The position numbers were made by a program, and so were the translations under genes. The notes beneath the pieces are model-generated. The model was not told where the DNA came from. It saw only the letters and a list, made by a program, of their open reading frames with translations, and did not search any database. Source: Acanthococcus lagerstroemiae (Eukaryota > Arthropoda > Insecta > Hemiptera > Eriococcidae). From it: a DNA stretch of 64,000 nt. Positions 43,183 to 54,949 of this stretch are shown here, in pieces (position 1 is the stretch's first letter; every line of letters starts with the position of its first letter). The DNA lies in the NCBI GenBank assembly GCA_031841125.1, contig CM063106.1, positions 32,918,001 to 32,982,000 of the forward strand, written 5' to 3'.

Positions 43183-45539
43183 TTGGATTATTGTTAATGA
43201 TTGTTTTTCAAGTTGGAATTTTATTATGGCTATTCTGTCTGAGATTCCTCTGAATTCAGTGAGTTTGTGACTTATATTATTTTTTATTAAGAAGTCTGCG
43301 CCTCTGTGACCACTTTCAGAGCCAATATAGCAAAAAGTATTTTTTTTCTTTTGTGAGGATCATGCTTTCGCCATTCCTCCTGATTTCCGCAAGGCCTATA
43401 ACATCCAATTTCGAGTTTCGGAAGGCTAATTCTAGTTCGGCTAAATTTTCATCTTTTTTTAAAGTACGCACGTTGAGGGTGGCAATTTGAATTGATTTTG
43501 TTTTTTTGGTTGATTTATTTTGTTAATTTTTTAAAGTTTTGAGTAGAAGTCAGGTTTTGATTTATTTGAATTTTTTGGATGATAGGGTTGCTTTTCTGAA
43601 GGGTGTGATTGTGACGAGTGTGTTGAGTGTAGTTGGGGTTGTGATTTATTTGAGGTTGATGAGTGGGGGGGGTGGTCTTGAAGGCCCTAGATGACCAGAC
43701 TTACGACCCTAGCTCAACGTGACGGGCGCTATTTACCTGCAATTCAGAAGAAGAACATACGGCTGAGTATTTAGGTCCCTAACTAACTCATGTACAACTA
43801 ACATAATTTAAGAGAGAGGTTGGACGAATCCAGGATTGCCTGTCCCCGATTCAGCCCGCCGCCAGACCGATGGTGGAGGTTTGCGCTCACCCTCCACACC
43901 ATGTAGACCCTTCAGAGCTGAGTCTTTCTGACGATCCCACTCCATAAAGAGAACATTCGGTATCTCCTTTCAGCGTACACCTGAGAGAGCTTCAAGATCG
44001 AGGGTTCAGAAGAGAAGGCACATCGTCGCCTGAACCTGGCTACTCCAAACTCTGCATAGTACTCCCGCTCAGTACTACCTTCCCAGTACTGTCGGATCCA
44101 TAAGACAGTAGTGTCGATCGATCACTAACTTACCGTATCATGAAGTACTGGCTAGCGTAACTTTATGTAACCTACTGAAAACGAATACTCAATTAGTGAC
44201 CCACATTAGAGGTAAGCACACTTACTCAAAGTTCTGCAAATGAGATGTACCACGCAGGGCTACACAAAAATAACACTGACCATACGATTCTATAGCCTCC
44301 GCAATCGTGGCTGAAACGAAGATGGTGCCTATGTGTGAGTGGGCTCTACCTGTCGCTACATCATCCCTATTGTTCACATCCTCGGCGAAGTAGTACCATT
44401 CCTTTGACAGGCCGAGTTCGAGGTATCGGCCATTGCCAAGGAGTGCCTAAAATACGGATATTACTAAAAGAAGGTTCTTACAAACGTATGTTTTCATTAC
44501 TCCAACGAGCCAAAATACCCCACAATTCGATACCCTGTTTAAATTTTCAAGCCAATTTAATGCTGCCTATGTTGGGCTCAAAGTTTATATTTTTGGCCCA
44601 AATCGGGGCCGGATTACAAATCTAATGTGATATTCAAAGTTTACTCCGCGTCGGACTTCACGTTCGGAAAAAAGATGGTAGAATTACCTTTTTATAAACT
44701 GTATTGTTCATCGTTGCCTCTATGTATATGAAATTGCCCGCTCAATTCCTCGTAAATATGTCATTAAGAAAAAATGGTAGGATTATCTTTTTACCCCGTG
44801 TGTTGACTTGTTAGTCTATTATCACCATGTGCGTGAGTATGAAATTGCATACCTAATTCCCCGTAAATACGTCAGTTCAACAATCCGTAGTGCAGTGAGT
44901 TAAATAAGTTCGAGAACTAATGACTGGTCATGATTTCGTCTCATTGGTCTTTATTTTATTTATTTATTGTATTGTTTCACGTTGTCTAGTTTTTGGTCCT
45001 CGAGTGGCTTAGGCCATTCTTTGTACGGTTTGCAAATTTTTGGATATCATCATTAGTTTTTGTGTGTCTCGTTGTTCTGGAAGATTTTTTGTATCACATA
45101 AAGATCTGATCTTGCGAGCAGAGAGAGAAAAAAAGGGGAAATAAATTTGCAAAACACCCTGTATACCGGTAAAAGTGAGTTGACAGGTCGAGACCTCCGA
45201 CCATATACACATAGACGCGCCGTTTGTTTCTAGTCCGAAGCAAAAATCAACCCGCTATGGGACGTCACGTTGTGGCAAGATATAGAAATCGCGGGCTAGG
45301 TTAATACAACAGTATGCGTCTAATATTGAAGAGGTTTTCCGTCTTTTTTCCTCGTACAATAAATCATACCTCAAAACACGTTCATGTGTAGGTTTTTGTT
45401 TTCTTTTTAAATTTTTTTTTATATTGACAATAACAAGTGACATAAAAAGAAATGCAAGAAGACCAAAACATTCTTCATTCAATTACTGATTTGAAAATAA
45501 AATAGTTTTATTCAACACATTCCTTATTCTTAATGCTGT

Positions 45540-46091
45540 CTACTGTTCATTCAAACAGTGCGTCATATAATGAAACCGAATTTTCAGATATTTACAAATG
45601 ACCATTTTCATCAAATGAAATGCATGATTTTCCATCGGACTTCCATCGAACATGTGGTCATATAAATCTCGGAAAACTGGTCTTCTTAAATTTTCCATTG
45701 TTTTTATGGTGACAAACTCTAATGCCTTCTGCTTGGGTTTTAGTGAATCCTCATAAGCTCGGAATTGCTGTTCCGCAGTTTTATAGAGTTCAATGACATC
45801 TGGGGATGCCTTAATCAATCCAAAATTACAGCTTTCATCGTATGTTTTTGCTGCCTGTAGTAAACATACTTCATCAGCATCCAGTATTGAGTAACATTTT
45901 TTACATTTCACTTGCTCTCTGATTTGCTTCACTACGAAACTAGCAATGCAGCTCACAACATCTGTAACATACTGTGAAAGCTTGGAGTAGGCCTCGTTGT
46001 AGCTATGGTCAACTTGAACGATACATTTTCTCGAAATACCCGATTGACAATGAGGCCAGTTATGAGTGCATTTGTGAACATCACTCAGTAA
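45540..46091 (-). pseudogene. P-element/THAP9-like transposase fragment, copy 2
   Basis: Identical 138-residue product from the Met at 45956, with the same N-terminal extension to an upstream stop. Same features and same truncation as copy 1. Confidence 0.65.
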
Positions 46092-46374
46092 TCACACTAA
46101 TGCTGAGCGATCACTTCACACACACAATCTTAAAATGATGAGATGGTGAACACTCACAAAAGAATTTGATCGGCCAAAAGTCTCAAAACGGTAAAGTTGT
46201 TAGCTCGAGTTAATAGTAGTTTGTTACCTATTGTTTTTCGTGTTTATACGTATGTCATTTTCCTGCCTATTCGTGTGCGCACCTATTTTATCTGATAAGC
46301 TTTCGTATGTTACCAGTTTTATTCTTGAATGTGTACCTTGTATTTAGTATAGTTTTGTATCGAATAATTCCCTA

Positions 46375-46733
46375 TTGACGATTTTTGCATAAGAAATCCG
46401 CAGCAACAAGCAGCGATTCTGAGTGAGACAGTCGTGTTCGCTGCTGATGCGGAAAAACAAAGTGTCAGCAGCGTTTCGCAGCAAAAACATGTTCGCAGTG
46501 GTGCGGAGCAGCAGCGTTCATGACCCGTTGTTCACTGCGTTACACTGCTGATGAAATCAGAATCAGCAGCTGATTCAAATGGTTTTTCAGTAGCTATTCT
46601 CTGCTGAATTTTTATTCCGTGGTGGAAATAAATCGATTCTGCTGCTGCATTTTGCAGCGGAAAAACAGTAGTTCTAACTGTGGTCCGCAGCTACAATTCT
46701 CTACTCTGCGGTAGACAGCGTATTGCAGTTTCT
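46375..46733. repeat. GCAGC/GCTGC-rich block, copy 2
   Basis: Counterpart of 30912-31270, apparently unchanged. Confidence 0.6.
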
Positions 46734-47073
46734 CTTCTCATTTACAATAATTTATAAAATTCAAATAGTAAAAATACAAAGTAACTGGTCGCCAAAAAAT
46801 TAATAATATCAATGATTCTTGAAATTACGAGTATATTTATGTAAACATACGCGTATAAAACTTTCAAAATTGCTCAAATCCAAGAATATGGGTGACCTCG
46901 CATCATGTGATTTGGTGACCTCATTGGTTACTTCATGTGATTTGGTGACCACATTTGTCTCTGAAATAAATTATAATGTTGAATAACTACATGGTTAGTG
47001 TCCATTTTGGAGTGTGAGTGAACTTGGTTATATTCCTTTTGTAGGGTGTGCCAATTCACTTTTCCTTCTGCTG

Positions 47074-47117
47074 TATTCCAGAGCGCTTTCGGCTGTTATG
47101 CCATCATCAGTGGAGTA
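47074..47117 (-). ncRNA. Hammerhead ribozyme motif, copy 2
   Basis: Same sequence and predicted fold as 31611-31654. The mutated inverted partner is at 49019-49062 on the plus strand. Confidence 0.7.
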
Positions 47118-47308
47118 CCCTAAATGAGACTTGTCTCTTGTGGTCCTGTAGTTATAGTCGGGGGTAGTACCGTATGGTGAGCTTGTTTAGTCTTGCGTTC
47201 CTATTGGTTGTCTGTGAATATGCAGTCTGTCCAATCAGTGGTTATTGTTATTGGTTGTGTGCTCTGATTGGTTGTCTGTGGTTGTGCAGTCTGTCCAATC
47301 CGTGGGTG

Positions 47309-49012
47309 TTATGTTATTAGTTGGAATAAGTTCTCACTTTGGAAGTTAGTTGTTGTATTTATTAGGTTGTTTTGTTTTGTTTTTGCCTTTATTATTTCTA
47401 GTTGTTCTTTTAATTTTCTTTTTCTTGTGTTGTTTTCTGTGTGTAGGATTTTGTACTTTTCTGTCAATTTGTCATTGTTGTGTCCCTGGTCATTGCAGTG
47501 TTTTCCAAACAGTGATTTGTCATCATTTAGCTTCTGGGATTTTTCGTGTTCTTTGATTCTGGTTGTGAATTTTCTGCCTGTTTCTCCAATGTAGGTCATG
47601 TCACAGTGTTCGCAGTCCAGTCTGTATACTCCGCTGCTGTTGTTTCTGTCCTTTTTTTCTGTTTTGTCATTGCTTATTTGTTTGATCAGGGGTGGTCTGT
47701 TTTTGATTCCGAGTGTTATGTTGTATTGGTTGAAGATTTTTTGTATTTTGTATGTATGTGTTCCTGTGAATGGTATTGCTCCTGCGTATTTGTCTGTTTT
47801 TGTGGTTATTGGTTCCGTGTCTGTGTTTTTTGGTTGTGTTAGTTTGTTAATTATTCTGTCTACTGTTTGTGGTTGGTATTTGTTGTTAATTGCTATTTGT
47901 TTAATTTTGTTAATTTCTGTTGTTCTGAGGTTGTTGTCATTTAGTATGTTGACTGCTCTGTGGCAGTAGTTGTGTAGTGCTGCCATTTTGTGTTTTTGAT
48001 GGTGAAATGAGTCTTTAGGTATTATTGCGTCAGTGTGGGTGGGTTTTCTGTAGATGCTGTACTGTATCTTGTTGTCTTTTATTTTTATTGTAAGGTCGAG
48101 GTAGTTGATGGTCTTGTTGCCTTTTTCCATTGTGAACTTTATGTTGTTGTTTATGCTATTTGTCTCTGTGAGGAATTGGTCTAGTTGTCTGTCTGTTCCT
48201 GTCCAGATGATCAATATGTCGTTTACATATCGTGTCCATAGCTTTATGTTTTTCTTGTGTTTGCTGTTGTTTAGTATGTCATTTTCAAAGTCGTTCATGT
48301 ATATTTCGGCTAGAATGGGTGACAGTGGTGATCCGATTGCTAGGCCTTCTGTTTGTTCGTAATACTTGTTATTAAACTGGCAGTAATTTTGGTAAATGAT
48401 TTCTTTTGTGATGTTTACGTATGATGCTCCATCTGTGTTGTTTTTGTAGTTGTTGTTTGTCAGTATTGTTGTTAGTTCCTGTTTTGGTATGTTCCCAAAC
48501 ATGTTTGTTGCATCCAGTGATACTAGTTTGTCATTCTTGTTTAGTGTTATTTTGTCCAGCTTGTCTTTTAGTTGTATTGTGTTTTTTATGCTGTAATCTG
48601 TTCTGTAGTTGTAGTGTTCTTTCATGAATTTGGCTATTGTTTTTGCGAGTTTGTAGCTTGGTGATTGTATGCTGTTGATTAGTGGTCTTATTGGTCTGTC
48701 TTGTTTGTGTAGTTTTATAAGTCCTTTTAATTGTGGTGCCTTGGGGTTCATTTCTACGAGTTTCTTGTTGTTTATGTTGTTATTTTTCATTGTAGTCTTT
48801 AGTTTGGCTTGGTATTTGTTGGTCGGGTCCGAGTTTAGTGGTTTGTAATTATTGTTTTGGATGTAAGTTTCGATTTTCTTTATGTATTCGTCTTTGTTTA
48901 GCACTACTGTGGTGTTGCCTTTGTCTGCTTTGGTGAGTATTAGGTTGTTTTCTTCTATTTTCTTTTTGAGTTGTGGGGCTGTCTTCTGTATTTTTGTCTT
49001 GTGTTGTCTCAT
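47309..49012 (-). CDS. Penelope-like RT/GIY-YIG protein, copy 2 (likely inactive)
   Basis: 567 residues, identical to copy 1, including the YVND motif C and the intact GIY-YIG module. No difference was seen that would suggest selection on either copy. Confidence 0.9.
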   Translation of the reverse strand: MRQHKTKIQKTAPQLKKKIEENNLILTKADKGNTTVVLNKDEYIKKIETYIQNNNYKPLNSDPTNKYQAKLKTTMKNNNINNKKLVEMNPKAPQLKGLIKLHKQDRPIRPLINSIQSPSYKLAKTIAKFMKEHYNYRTDYSIKNTIQLKDKLDKITLNKNDKLVSLDATNMFGNIPKQELTTILTNNNYKNNTDGASYVNITKEIIYQNYCQFNNKYYEQTEGLAIGSPLSPILAEIYMNDFENDILNNSKHKKNIKLWTRYVNDILIIWTGTDRQLDQFLTETNSINNNIKFTMEKGNKTINYLDLTIKIKDNKIQYSIYRKPTHTDAIIPKDSFHHQKHKMAALHNYCHRAVNILNDNNLRTTEINKIKQIAINNKYQPQTVDRIINKLTQPKNTDTEPITTKTDKYAGAIPFTGTHTYKIQKIFNQYNITLGIKNRPPLIKQISNDKTEKKDRNNSSGVYRLDCEHCDMTYIGETGRKFTTRIKEHEKSQKLNDDKSLFGKHCNDQGHNNDKLTEKYKILHTENNTRKRKLKEQLEIIKAKTKQNNLINTTTNFQSENLFQLIT

Positions 49013-51914
49013 TTAGGGTACTCCACCGATGATGGCATAACAGCCGAAAGCGCTCTGGAATACAGCAGAAGGAAAAGTGAATTGGCACACCCTACAAAAG
49101 GAACTACATGGTATTTTCAAGTTCGTTTTTAGAAATTATACACGCAGTTAGAAGCAACAATTTGGTAAGGCTTATGTTCTGCAATTTTTCAAATGTCCCT
49201 GTCACTCTACTTTTCCTCCAGGGCCCTGATACATCATTACATGGCCCTACTATCTATTCCCAATTCTCTCCTACTTGAACCAACACAAAAACCTTCATCT
49301 CACCTTTCTCCTATTTTTCACTGCTTGATTGTTATTCTGTACTTAATGAGTTTTGAATTACGCTGATTGAGGATGAATGATTCTTAAAACACCGAGAAGA
49401 ATATGCTCTATATCCTTCTTTCCCTCATATTCTATTGCTTGAAATTAAAAGAATATATTTCTTCTTTAATGCACCTCAACTGATCTAAATAAATAACTCT
49501 TCCCAATATTTCATATTGATACTCTTTCAATCAAGTAATCACAATTCATAGCCGGAATGATTTTCTTCTCCTAGCAAAGTCATTGCGGGGATCCCAATCA
49601 TTTATCTTTGAGGCCCCATTCTCGTACACTGATAACGTCATTGCACTCCTTGCCTGGAGACATAAACTTTATTTTGTATTCAATTCTGATTCTGTCTTCT
49701 GGTAATTTATCGCATCATTTCCACCTAGTATTTGATATTGTCACAAGGGGACTCCATTCACTTTGCTTTTCTGAAGTTCCACCCTGCTTTCTGCATCCTC
49801 GAACATACTTGAGACTTTCATAATTTTTTTGAACATATTTTGACCCACTGATATCACCTTCCTATTCTTCCTACAAGTATTCCATAAGATTTTCAAATCT
49901 CATATTCATACAATATTTACCTATAATATTCTGCCAATTCAGGTTCTCTCGTTCATCGGACTCAGCTCCCTTCGATTTATCTAGAGAAATATATGTATTA
50001 CATAATAAGAAGTAAAAATGGATTTCTTTTCACACTATTCCATAAACGAAGTAAAAAATCAGCCACGTTTTGACTATCCACCACTCTTCACAAGTTGTCT
50101 ATTTTCTTCCAAGGATTAAATTCCCTGACTTTTCCAGATTTTTTCAATGCTCACCAACGCCCCCTCCTTTGGTCAAGGGTGGACTTTTTTGAATACTAGG
50201 TTGGTTATGCTCACTGGCCACAATAAAAACAATTTAATGCGTACATCTCTTTTGAAAGGGCCCGCTTTGGCGATCACAGTTTTGGCTGTACAGCTGATTT
50301 TTTTTTTTTTTAATTTCGACCAAAAATCAATTTTTGGGTTTTTAGCGATTCGGTTCTTTCAGCTCTGCTGTACCATTTTTTGAGGTTTCATTCCATTCAA
50401 ACTCCAGGGTATGAAATGCATAGATACAAAGGGCCCAGGTTGTCGACTCCAGTTTTTTTTTCTACGGAAGTTTTCACTCTTAATCATTTTGCGGACTTTC
50501 AAAAATATTTTTCTCAAAATACAGCTTTTCTGTACCTTATTATCAAAAATACTGAAAAAATATCTCTCAGTAACGTTACACAGCTGGTTAAGGTCTCATT
50601 CGAAAGGTAGTTCGGTCTAGTATAACTCTCACCCCTCAACTTCATACTGACAAGACCAAATGGACCTTCTCATCGCTAGGGTATTTCTAAGACTCTTGAA
50701 ATAGTTCGCATGAATGTTATTGACTTTTCACACCAACAGAACCTTCAAACCCGGCTGATGAGCCCGTGACATTCTGTTATCACTCATGAAAGCCGCCACC
50801 CCCCCACCGTGCGCGCGCGTTCGAAACACAGAGTACAAAAAGTCAAGTAGAAATCTTTTGAACGGCTGCGTGGCTGGCCTAGAGAGCATTTTCGGAATTT
50901 TCCTCCACCCATGCTGATTCACCCCTTGAATAATCACGCAAAACTAAAACAGGGAAGGAAAAAAGCGCGACAATAATCAGCTATAAAAAAAAAACACCAG
51001 TTTTTGGCTGTTGGAAACTTTAGGGCTTTTTATCAGTTTTGGACTGTCAGGTTGGGAAATGTACCAGTTTGGGTTTTTTGGTCAGATATTAGTTGTCCAT
51101 CACATTGGTCCGTTCTTCAGTTGTAATTCTCAATTTCCAGATAATATTAAGCGTTTCCCAAAACATTCCCGATTTAATTGCTCTTTTCTTTTCTACTTTT
51201 TTCTTTGGATGAGGGGGGGGGACTCCCATTTTTTTGTATTTTTGATTGAAAACATTCTGGGAAACATCCCTGTATTGCACATACTACAGACAAGAGTGTT
51301 CGGAGCCCGAGCCAAGAGATGCAGTGGCAGAAGTTCATGACAGTCCAGCAACTGGCATTGGTTGTTGAGGCTGACAATCCAGCACACGACACTAGTTGTT
51401 GGAGCTGCAGTGGCAGTGGTTGATGGCAGTAGCGACCTGGTACCTGAAGTATGAGAGGGTTGAGTACCCTGAAGTTGGAGTTACCAAGAGAACAACTGAA
51501 ATGGAACACTGGAAGTACCGTTCGAATACATGCGACTACATACAGTTCCGCTGATTAAATTTCGTGCGCCGTATTTCACGTGCATTCCTTATACAAATGC
51601 CATGCGTTGAATTTCTTCAGACTTGTCGTTTTTCGCATGCAAACGCTCTTTCTATCGATTGCGAATAATTATTCTCCAATAACTACTAATTGAATATTAC
51701 ATTAAATGACATGTAGAACTTACCAGTAATATCTCAACACAAAATTCCGAATTAAACTGTAAACTCAGAAACGCAACGCGCAACCATTCATTGAAGTTGG
51801 ACACAGGAACTGTGAGATAGTTTGTACTTTGTAGATACGCGCATCGAACCGGATAGCCGTTAAACCGCAAACGTTTATCTAAAGGTGCCGACTTGACGAC
51901 AACCTTGAAGCCTG

Positions 51915-52315
51915 ATAGTCTGGGCAATATAGGATTCAAAACAGGGGTGTGATGGAAAAAATTGGAGGCAAAACGAAAGTTATTGGATCGGGTTTGTATT
52001 GGTGCCCTTTACGAATATAACCATCCCCCCACTCCGAAATCGATGAGGCTCCACCCCCCCCCCGGGGGCATGTCTATTTGAAAATCACAGTTTTTTTACA
52101 TTTTTGCCTAATAACGCAAAAAGGATGAGAGATAGGATGAAAATATTTCTATACAAAATTATTCTACGTAAAATTTTCTATAAAATGGCATATTACATGA
52201 TTACTTTCGGTTACATGGCAGCGTCACACGACGCAATCAAGTTTTTGTCGATTTCAAGAAACTACACTTTTTCACGAAAAACTCGAGAAACGCTACATAT
52301 AGTATAATGAAATTG
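51915..52315 (+). repeat. Left terminal inverted repeat, complete element
   Basis: Contains, from outside inwards, the terminus, a 'GATGGAAAAAATTGG' block, a poly-C/poly-G palindrome-like spot (near 52055-52070), 'GGATGAGAGATAGGATGAAA', and 'CGAGAAACGCTACATATA'. All of these recur as the complement at 54518-54904. A 10-bp block near the outer end (TTCAAAACAG) is present only on this side. Confidence 0.9.
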
Positions 52316-52488
52316 ACCCCAGTTTAAATATACATCGTAAAATACCCAGTATAATGATATTATGAATGTTATATGCGAGCCCTTCGACAGTAGTAGTGTT
52401 CCAGGTACATTGTATTAGTATGTACCAAACGTTCGGTTGTCTCGCAATTCTTTACGATTCGAAGGACTGACGCGGAGTTTGGACGGAT

Positions 52489-54394
52489 ATGACCATAGAG
52501 CAAACGCTCATGAGGAATATGAAAAACGTTGGCGGTGTAATCCATGGTCGCTCAGTGACAAAGAGCGTCAAGAATCAGTGGATTTTAGGCCTTCCTATAA
52601 CGTCGAAAATTTGTGAACATTTAGAAAATTTTTCTGGCGTGAAGAGGGTAACCTCTGAACAACACCACGATAGTTACGATTCAAGAATTGCACGTGATAA
52701 AACAGACGTAGAAAAATTGGTGAATTATTTAAAAAATAATTCACCATTTATTGAATGTGACCAAATGAGGTCAATAAGTACTGGACTGGTGGGAATTGCG
52801 GTCAATTGTCATCGCGCGTATGAAATAGGACACACAGGAATGACAGAAATTTTTAATGTAAAATATTCTGACGTGAAATTAAGAAAAAAAGATAAGGTGG
52901 TAACTCTATCCACGATGTCCAGCTCAATAACAGTACGCAAGACCTCACGAGTTATAGAGCCCTTAGCTTTATTCCAACGAATGACAATTCTAAATACCAC
53001 CAGCAAAGAATTGCAGGAGTTTTTCAATTATGAGCTGGCACCATATCCTCTTGCTCTGTTTGAAGATGGAGGAATAATGAGGAAGAGTACGAAGTCGGCA
53101 CTTTATGAAATATTCGCTGAGGTAGAGGGTAGTAAAAACAAGACGGACTACTACGTGATAGATGGTGGTTTTCTTTTGCACCGCGTACCATGGCCATCAA
53201 ATCAAAACTTTCAATCACTTTGCGAACGTTATTTAAAGTATGTGACAGACCATTATGGGAATAATGTTCACATAATTTTTGACGGATACGCTCCTATTTC
53301 TTTAAAAAATGCTGAACACGGCCGCCGTTATGTGAAAACTTGCCCACAAGTCATATTTCATCAAGAAACGCCAGTGACATTCAACCAAACATTATTCTTG
53401 GCCAATGAAGAGAATAAAAAAGCCTTCATAAGAATGTTGTCTGAGTATTTCAGAGTACACGGAATTGAAGTCAGTTCCGCTGTGGATGATGCGGATAATG
53501 TCATTGTCCATATGGCCATTCAGAGGTCGAAAACTAAGTCAAGAGTTCTGATTGTTGGAGAGGACACTGACTTGATCGTACTCCTCACTGCCTTTTCGCC
53601 AAAGAATCGAGAAATATACTTCCTTAAACCTGGGAAAAAAGGTGGAAGGGACCAATACTTTTCTTCTTGCCGAAGTCTGGACAGAAAGTACAAGTCGTCC
53701 ATCCTGTTTATACATGCGTTCACTGGCTGTGACAGTACCTCAGCCTTGTATGGAAAGGGGAAAACATCAGTGTATAGACTTTTATGAGCAAAGATAGTAA
53801 ACTACGAAATGTTGTAAAACCTTTTAATGCTCCCAATTCAACAGAAGCGGAAATACGAACTGCAGGGACCACAATTCTCCTGGCGCTCTACGGAGCTCCG
53901 CGTAGTGTCGAATCTATGAATAAATGGCGGTATACTATGTATGAACGGGGTGCGTCGTCAAATAAGAAAGTCGAGTTGAAGTCGTTATGTCCGACTGATG
54001 ATGCTGCCATGCAACACTTTAAACGTGTTTACGTACAAATTCAAACATGGCGTGGTATCTTCTGGAATCTGGAGGAATGGGGTTGGATAATCAAGGAGAA
54101 TCAAGCTGTACCTGTTCAAATGGAACGACCTCCGGCACCTGCCATCCTCCTGAAAAATATATTCTGCCGGTGTATCAAAGGTTGTAGTATGTGGTGTACA
54201 TGTCGAAAATTAGGTACCTACACAATTACTTACACTAGAATGGGAACCTATCAATTCTACTGCTTCATACATAGTAATTAATTAATTCATATTTTTTCAC
54301 AGGTTTGAAGTGTAGCTCTAACTGCTCATCATGTTTTGGGATGTGCCTGAATGCGGTGGATCACGATTCAGAAGATGAGGACTTTGATTTGTAA
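52489..54394 (+). pseudogene. FEN/XPG-like (PIN-fold) nuclease protein with CXC-like tail, two frames and one intron
   Basis: The first frame (52489-53787, 432 codons) has acidic motifs spaced as in FEN/XPG-type nucleases: VIDGGFLL (Asp225), HIIFDGY (Asp265), AVDDADNVIV (333-340), VGEDTDLIVLL (Glu358, Asp359, Asp361), FIHAFTGCDSTSALYGKGK (Asp415). Its TGA overlaps an ATG (53784) of a second frame (165 codons) that continues the same protein family: LLALYGAP, PPAPAILLKN, then CRCIKGCSMWCTCRKLG. A GT-AG intron (54214-54302) joins this to LKCSSNCSSCFGMCLN, completing a CXC-like Cys cluster, stop at 54392. Upstream, WTDMTIEQ extends the match before the Met but meets TGA at 52468. The frame break and short N-terminus suggest a decayed gene. 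Substrate unknown; relatives with this motif set are common but unnamed in invertebrate genomes. Confidence 0.75.
54214..54302 (+). other. Intron in the FEN/XPG-like gene
   Basis: Donor TTAG|GTACCT and acceptor TTTTTTCACAG|GTTTG, phase 1. Splicing joins two halves of a Cys-rich cluster without changing frame. Without splicing the frame ends 23 codons later. Confidence 0.75.
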
Positions 54395-54517
54395 AATGTT
54401 AATTTTTATTTTTTGTATAACCATGTTTTTAAGCTTATTACGGCACTGATAGAGGTTATGTATATATGTACAGATCGTGTATTTTACAATTATATGGTAA
54501 CTATCCAAACATGGGAA

Positions 54518-54904
54518 CAATTTTGTTATATTATATGTAGCGTTTCTCGAGTTTCTCGTGAAAAAGTGTAGTTTCATGAAATCGATAAAAACTTAATTGC
54601 GTCGTGTGACGCTGCCATGTAACCGAAAGTAATCATGTAATATGCCATTTTATAGGAAATTTTACGTAGAATAATTTTGTATAGAGGTATTTTCATCCTA
54701 TCTCTCATCCTTTTTGCGTTATTAGGCAAAAATGTAAAAAACTGTGATTTTCAAATAGACATGCCCCCCGGGGGGGGGAGCCTCATCGATTTCGGAGTGA
54801 GGGGATGGTTATATTCGTAAAGGGCACCAATACAAACCCGATCCAACAACTTTCGTTTTGCCCCCAATTTTTTCCATCACGACTTCCTATATTGCCCAGA
54901 CTAT
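54518..54904 (-). repeat. Right terminal inverted repeat, complete element
   Basis: The reverse complement matches 51915-52315, with scattered substitutions (for example CGAGAAACTCGAG against CGAAAAACTCGAG) and one gap near the outer end. Confidence 0.9.
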
Positions 54905-54949
54905 GAAGGTAACATCACCCGTAGCTACAAGCCATTGTTTTATTCTGGT

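Larger units (their letters stand above)
40667..43523 (-). mobile_element. RTE-like LINE, broken, copy 2
   Basis: Counterpart of 25205-28060 with the same stops and frameshifts, so these lesions predate the duplication. One extra change: the G-run in the endonuclease (near 42836-42845) is one base longer and breaks that frame as well. Confidence 0.85.
45163..46733 (-). mobile_element. P-element/THAP9-like transposon remnant, copy 2
   Basis: Counterpart of 29700-31270. I saw no differences from copy 1. Confidence 0.45.
46995..49101 (-). mobile_element. Penelope-like retroelement, copy 2
   Basis: Counterpart of 31532-33638 with the same AACTACATGG flanks (46985-46994 and 49102-49111). It arose by the tandem duplication and not by a second insertion. 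Confidence 0.9.
37340..52801. repeat. Tandem segmental duplication, copy 2 (15,462 bp)
   Basis: Same content as copy 1 at offsets of 15,444 to 15,463 bp. The first ~2.2 kb (to about 39560) differs from copy 1 by more than twenty substitutions and several indels, including a 15-bp insertion near 38310 and a longer (TC)n run. Beyond that I found only one substitution (T at 26966, G at 42427) and two homopolymer length changes, a G-run near 42840 and a C-run near 52060. Encoded frames elsewhere are identical. Copy 2 continues past its right edge into the rest of the FEN/XPG-like element. Confidence 0.95.
51915..54904 (+). mobile_element. TIR transposon carrying a FEN/XPG-like nuclease gene (Academ-like?)
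   Basis: A 2,990-bp element bounded by inverted repeats of about 401 bp (51915-52315) and 387 bp (54518-54904), roughly 90-95% similar by eye, starting ATAGTCTGGGCAATATAGGA. Between them lies one gene on the plus strand and no DDE transposase. Academ DNA transposons are known to encode an XPG-type nuclease and Cys-rich region; I think this is a shortened relative, but that is an inference from domain content. A clear target-site duplication was not found: GAAG occurs near both ends, at 51907-51910 and 54905-54908, but not at symmetrical positions. Confidence 0.75.

Noticed and set aside
51905..54910. GAAG as target-site duplication of the FEN/XPG-like element
   Set aside because: The two GAAG copies are not at symmetrical distances from the inverted repeat ends, so a four-base match is likely chance.
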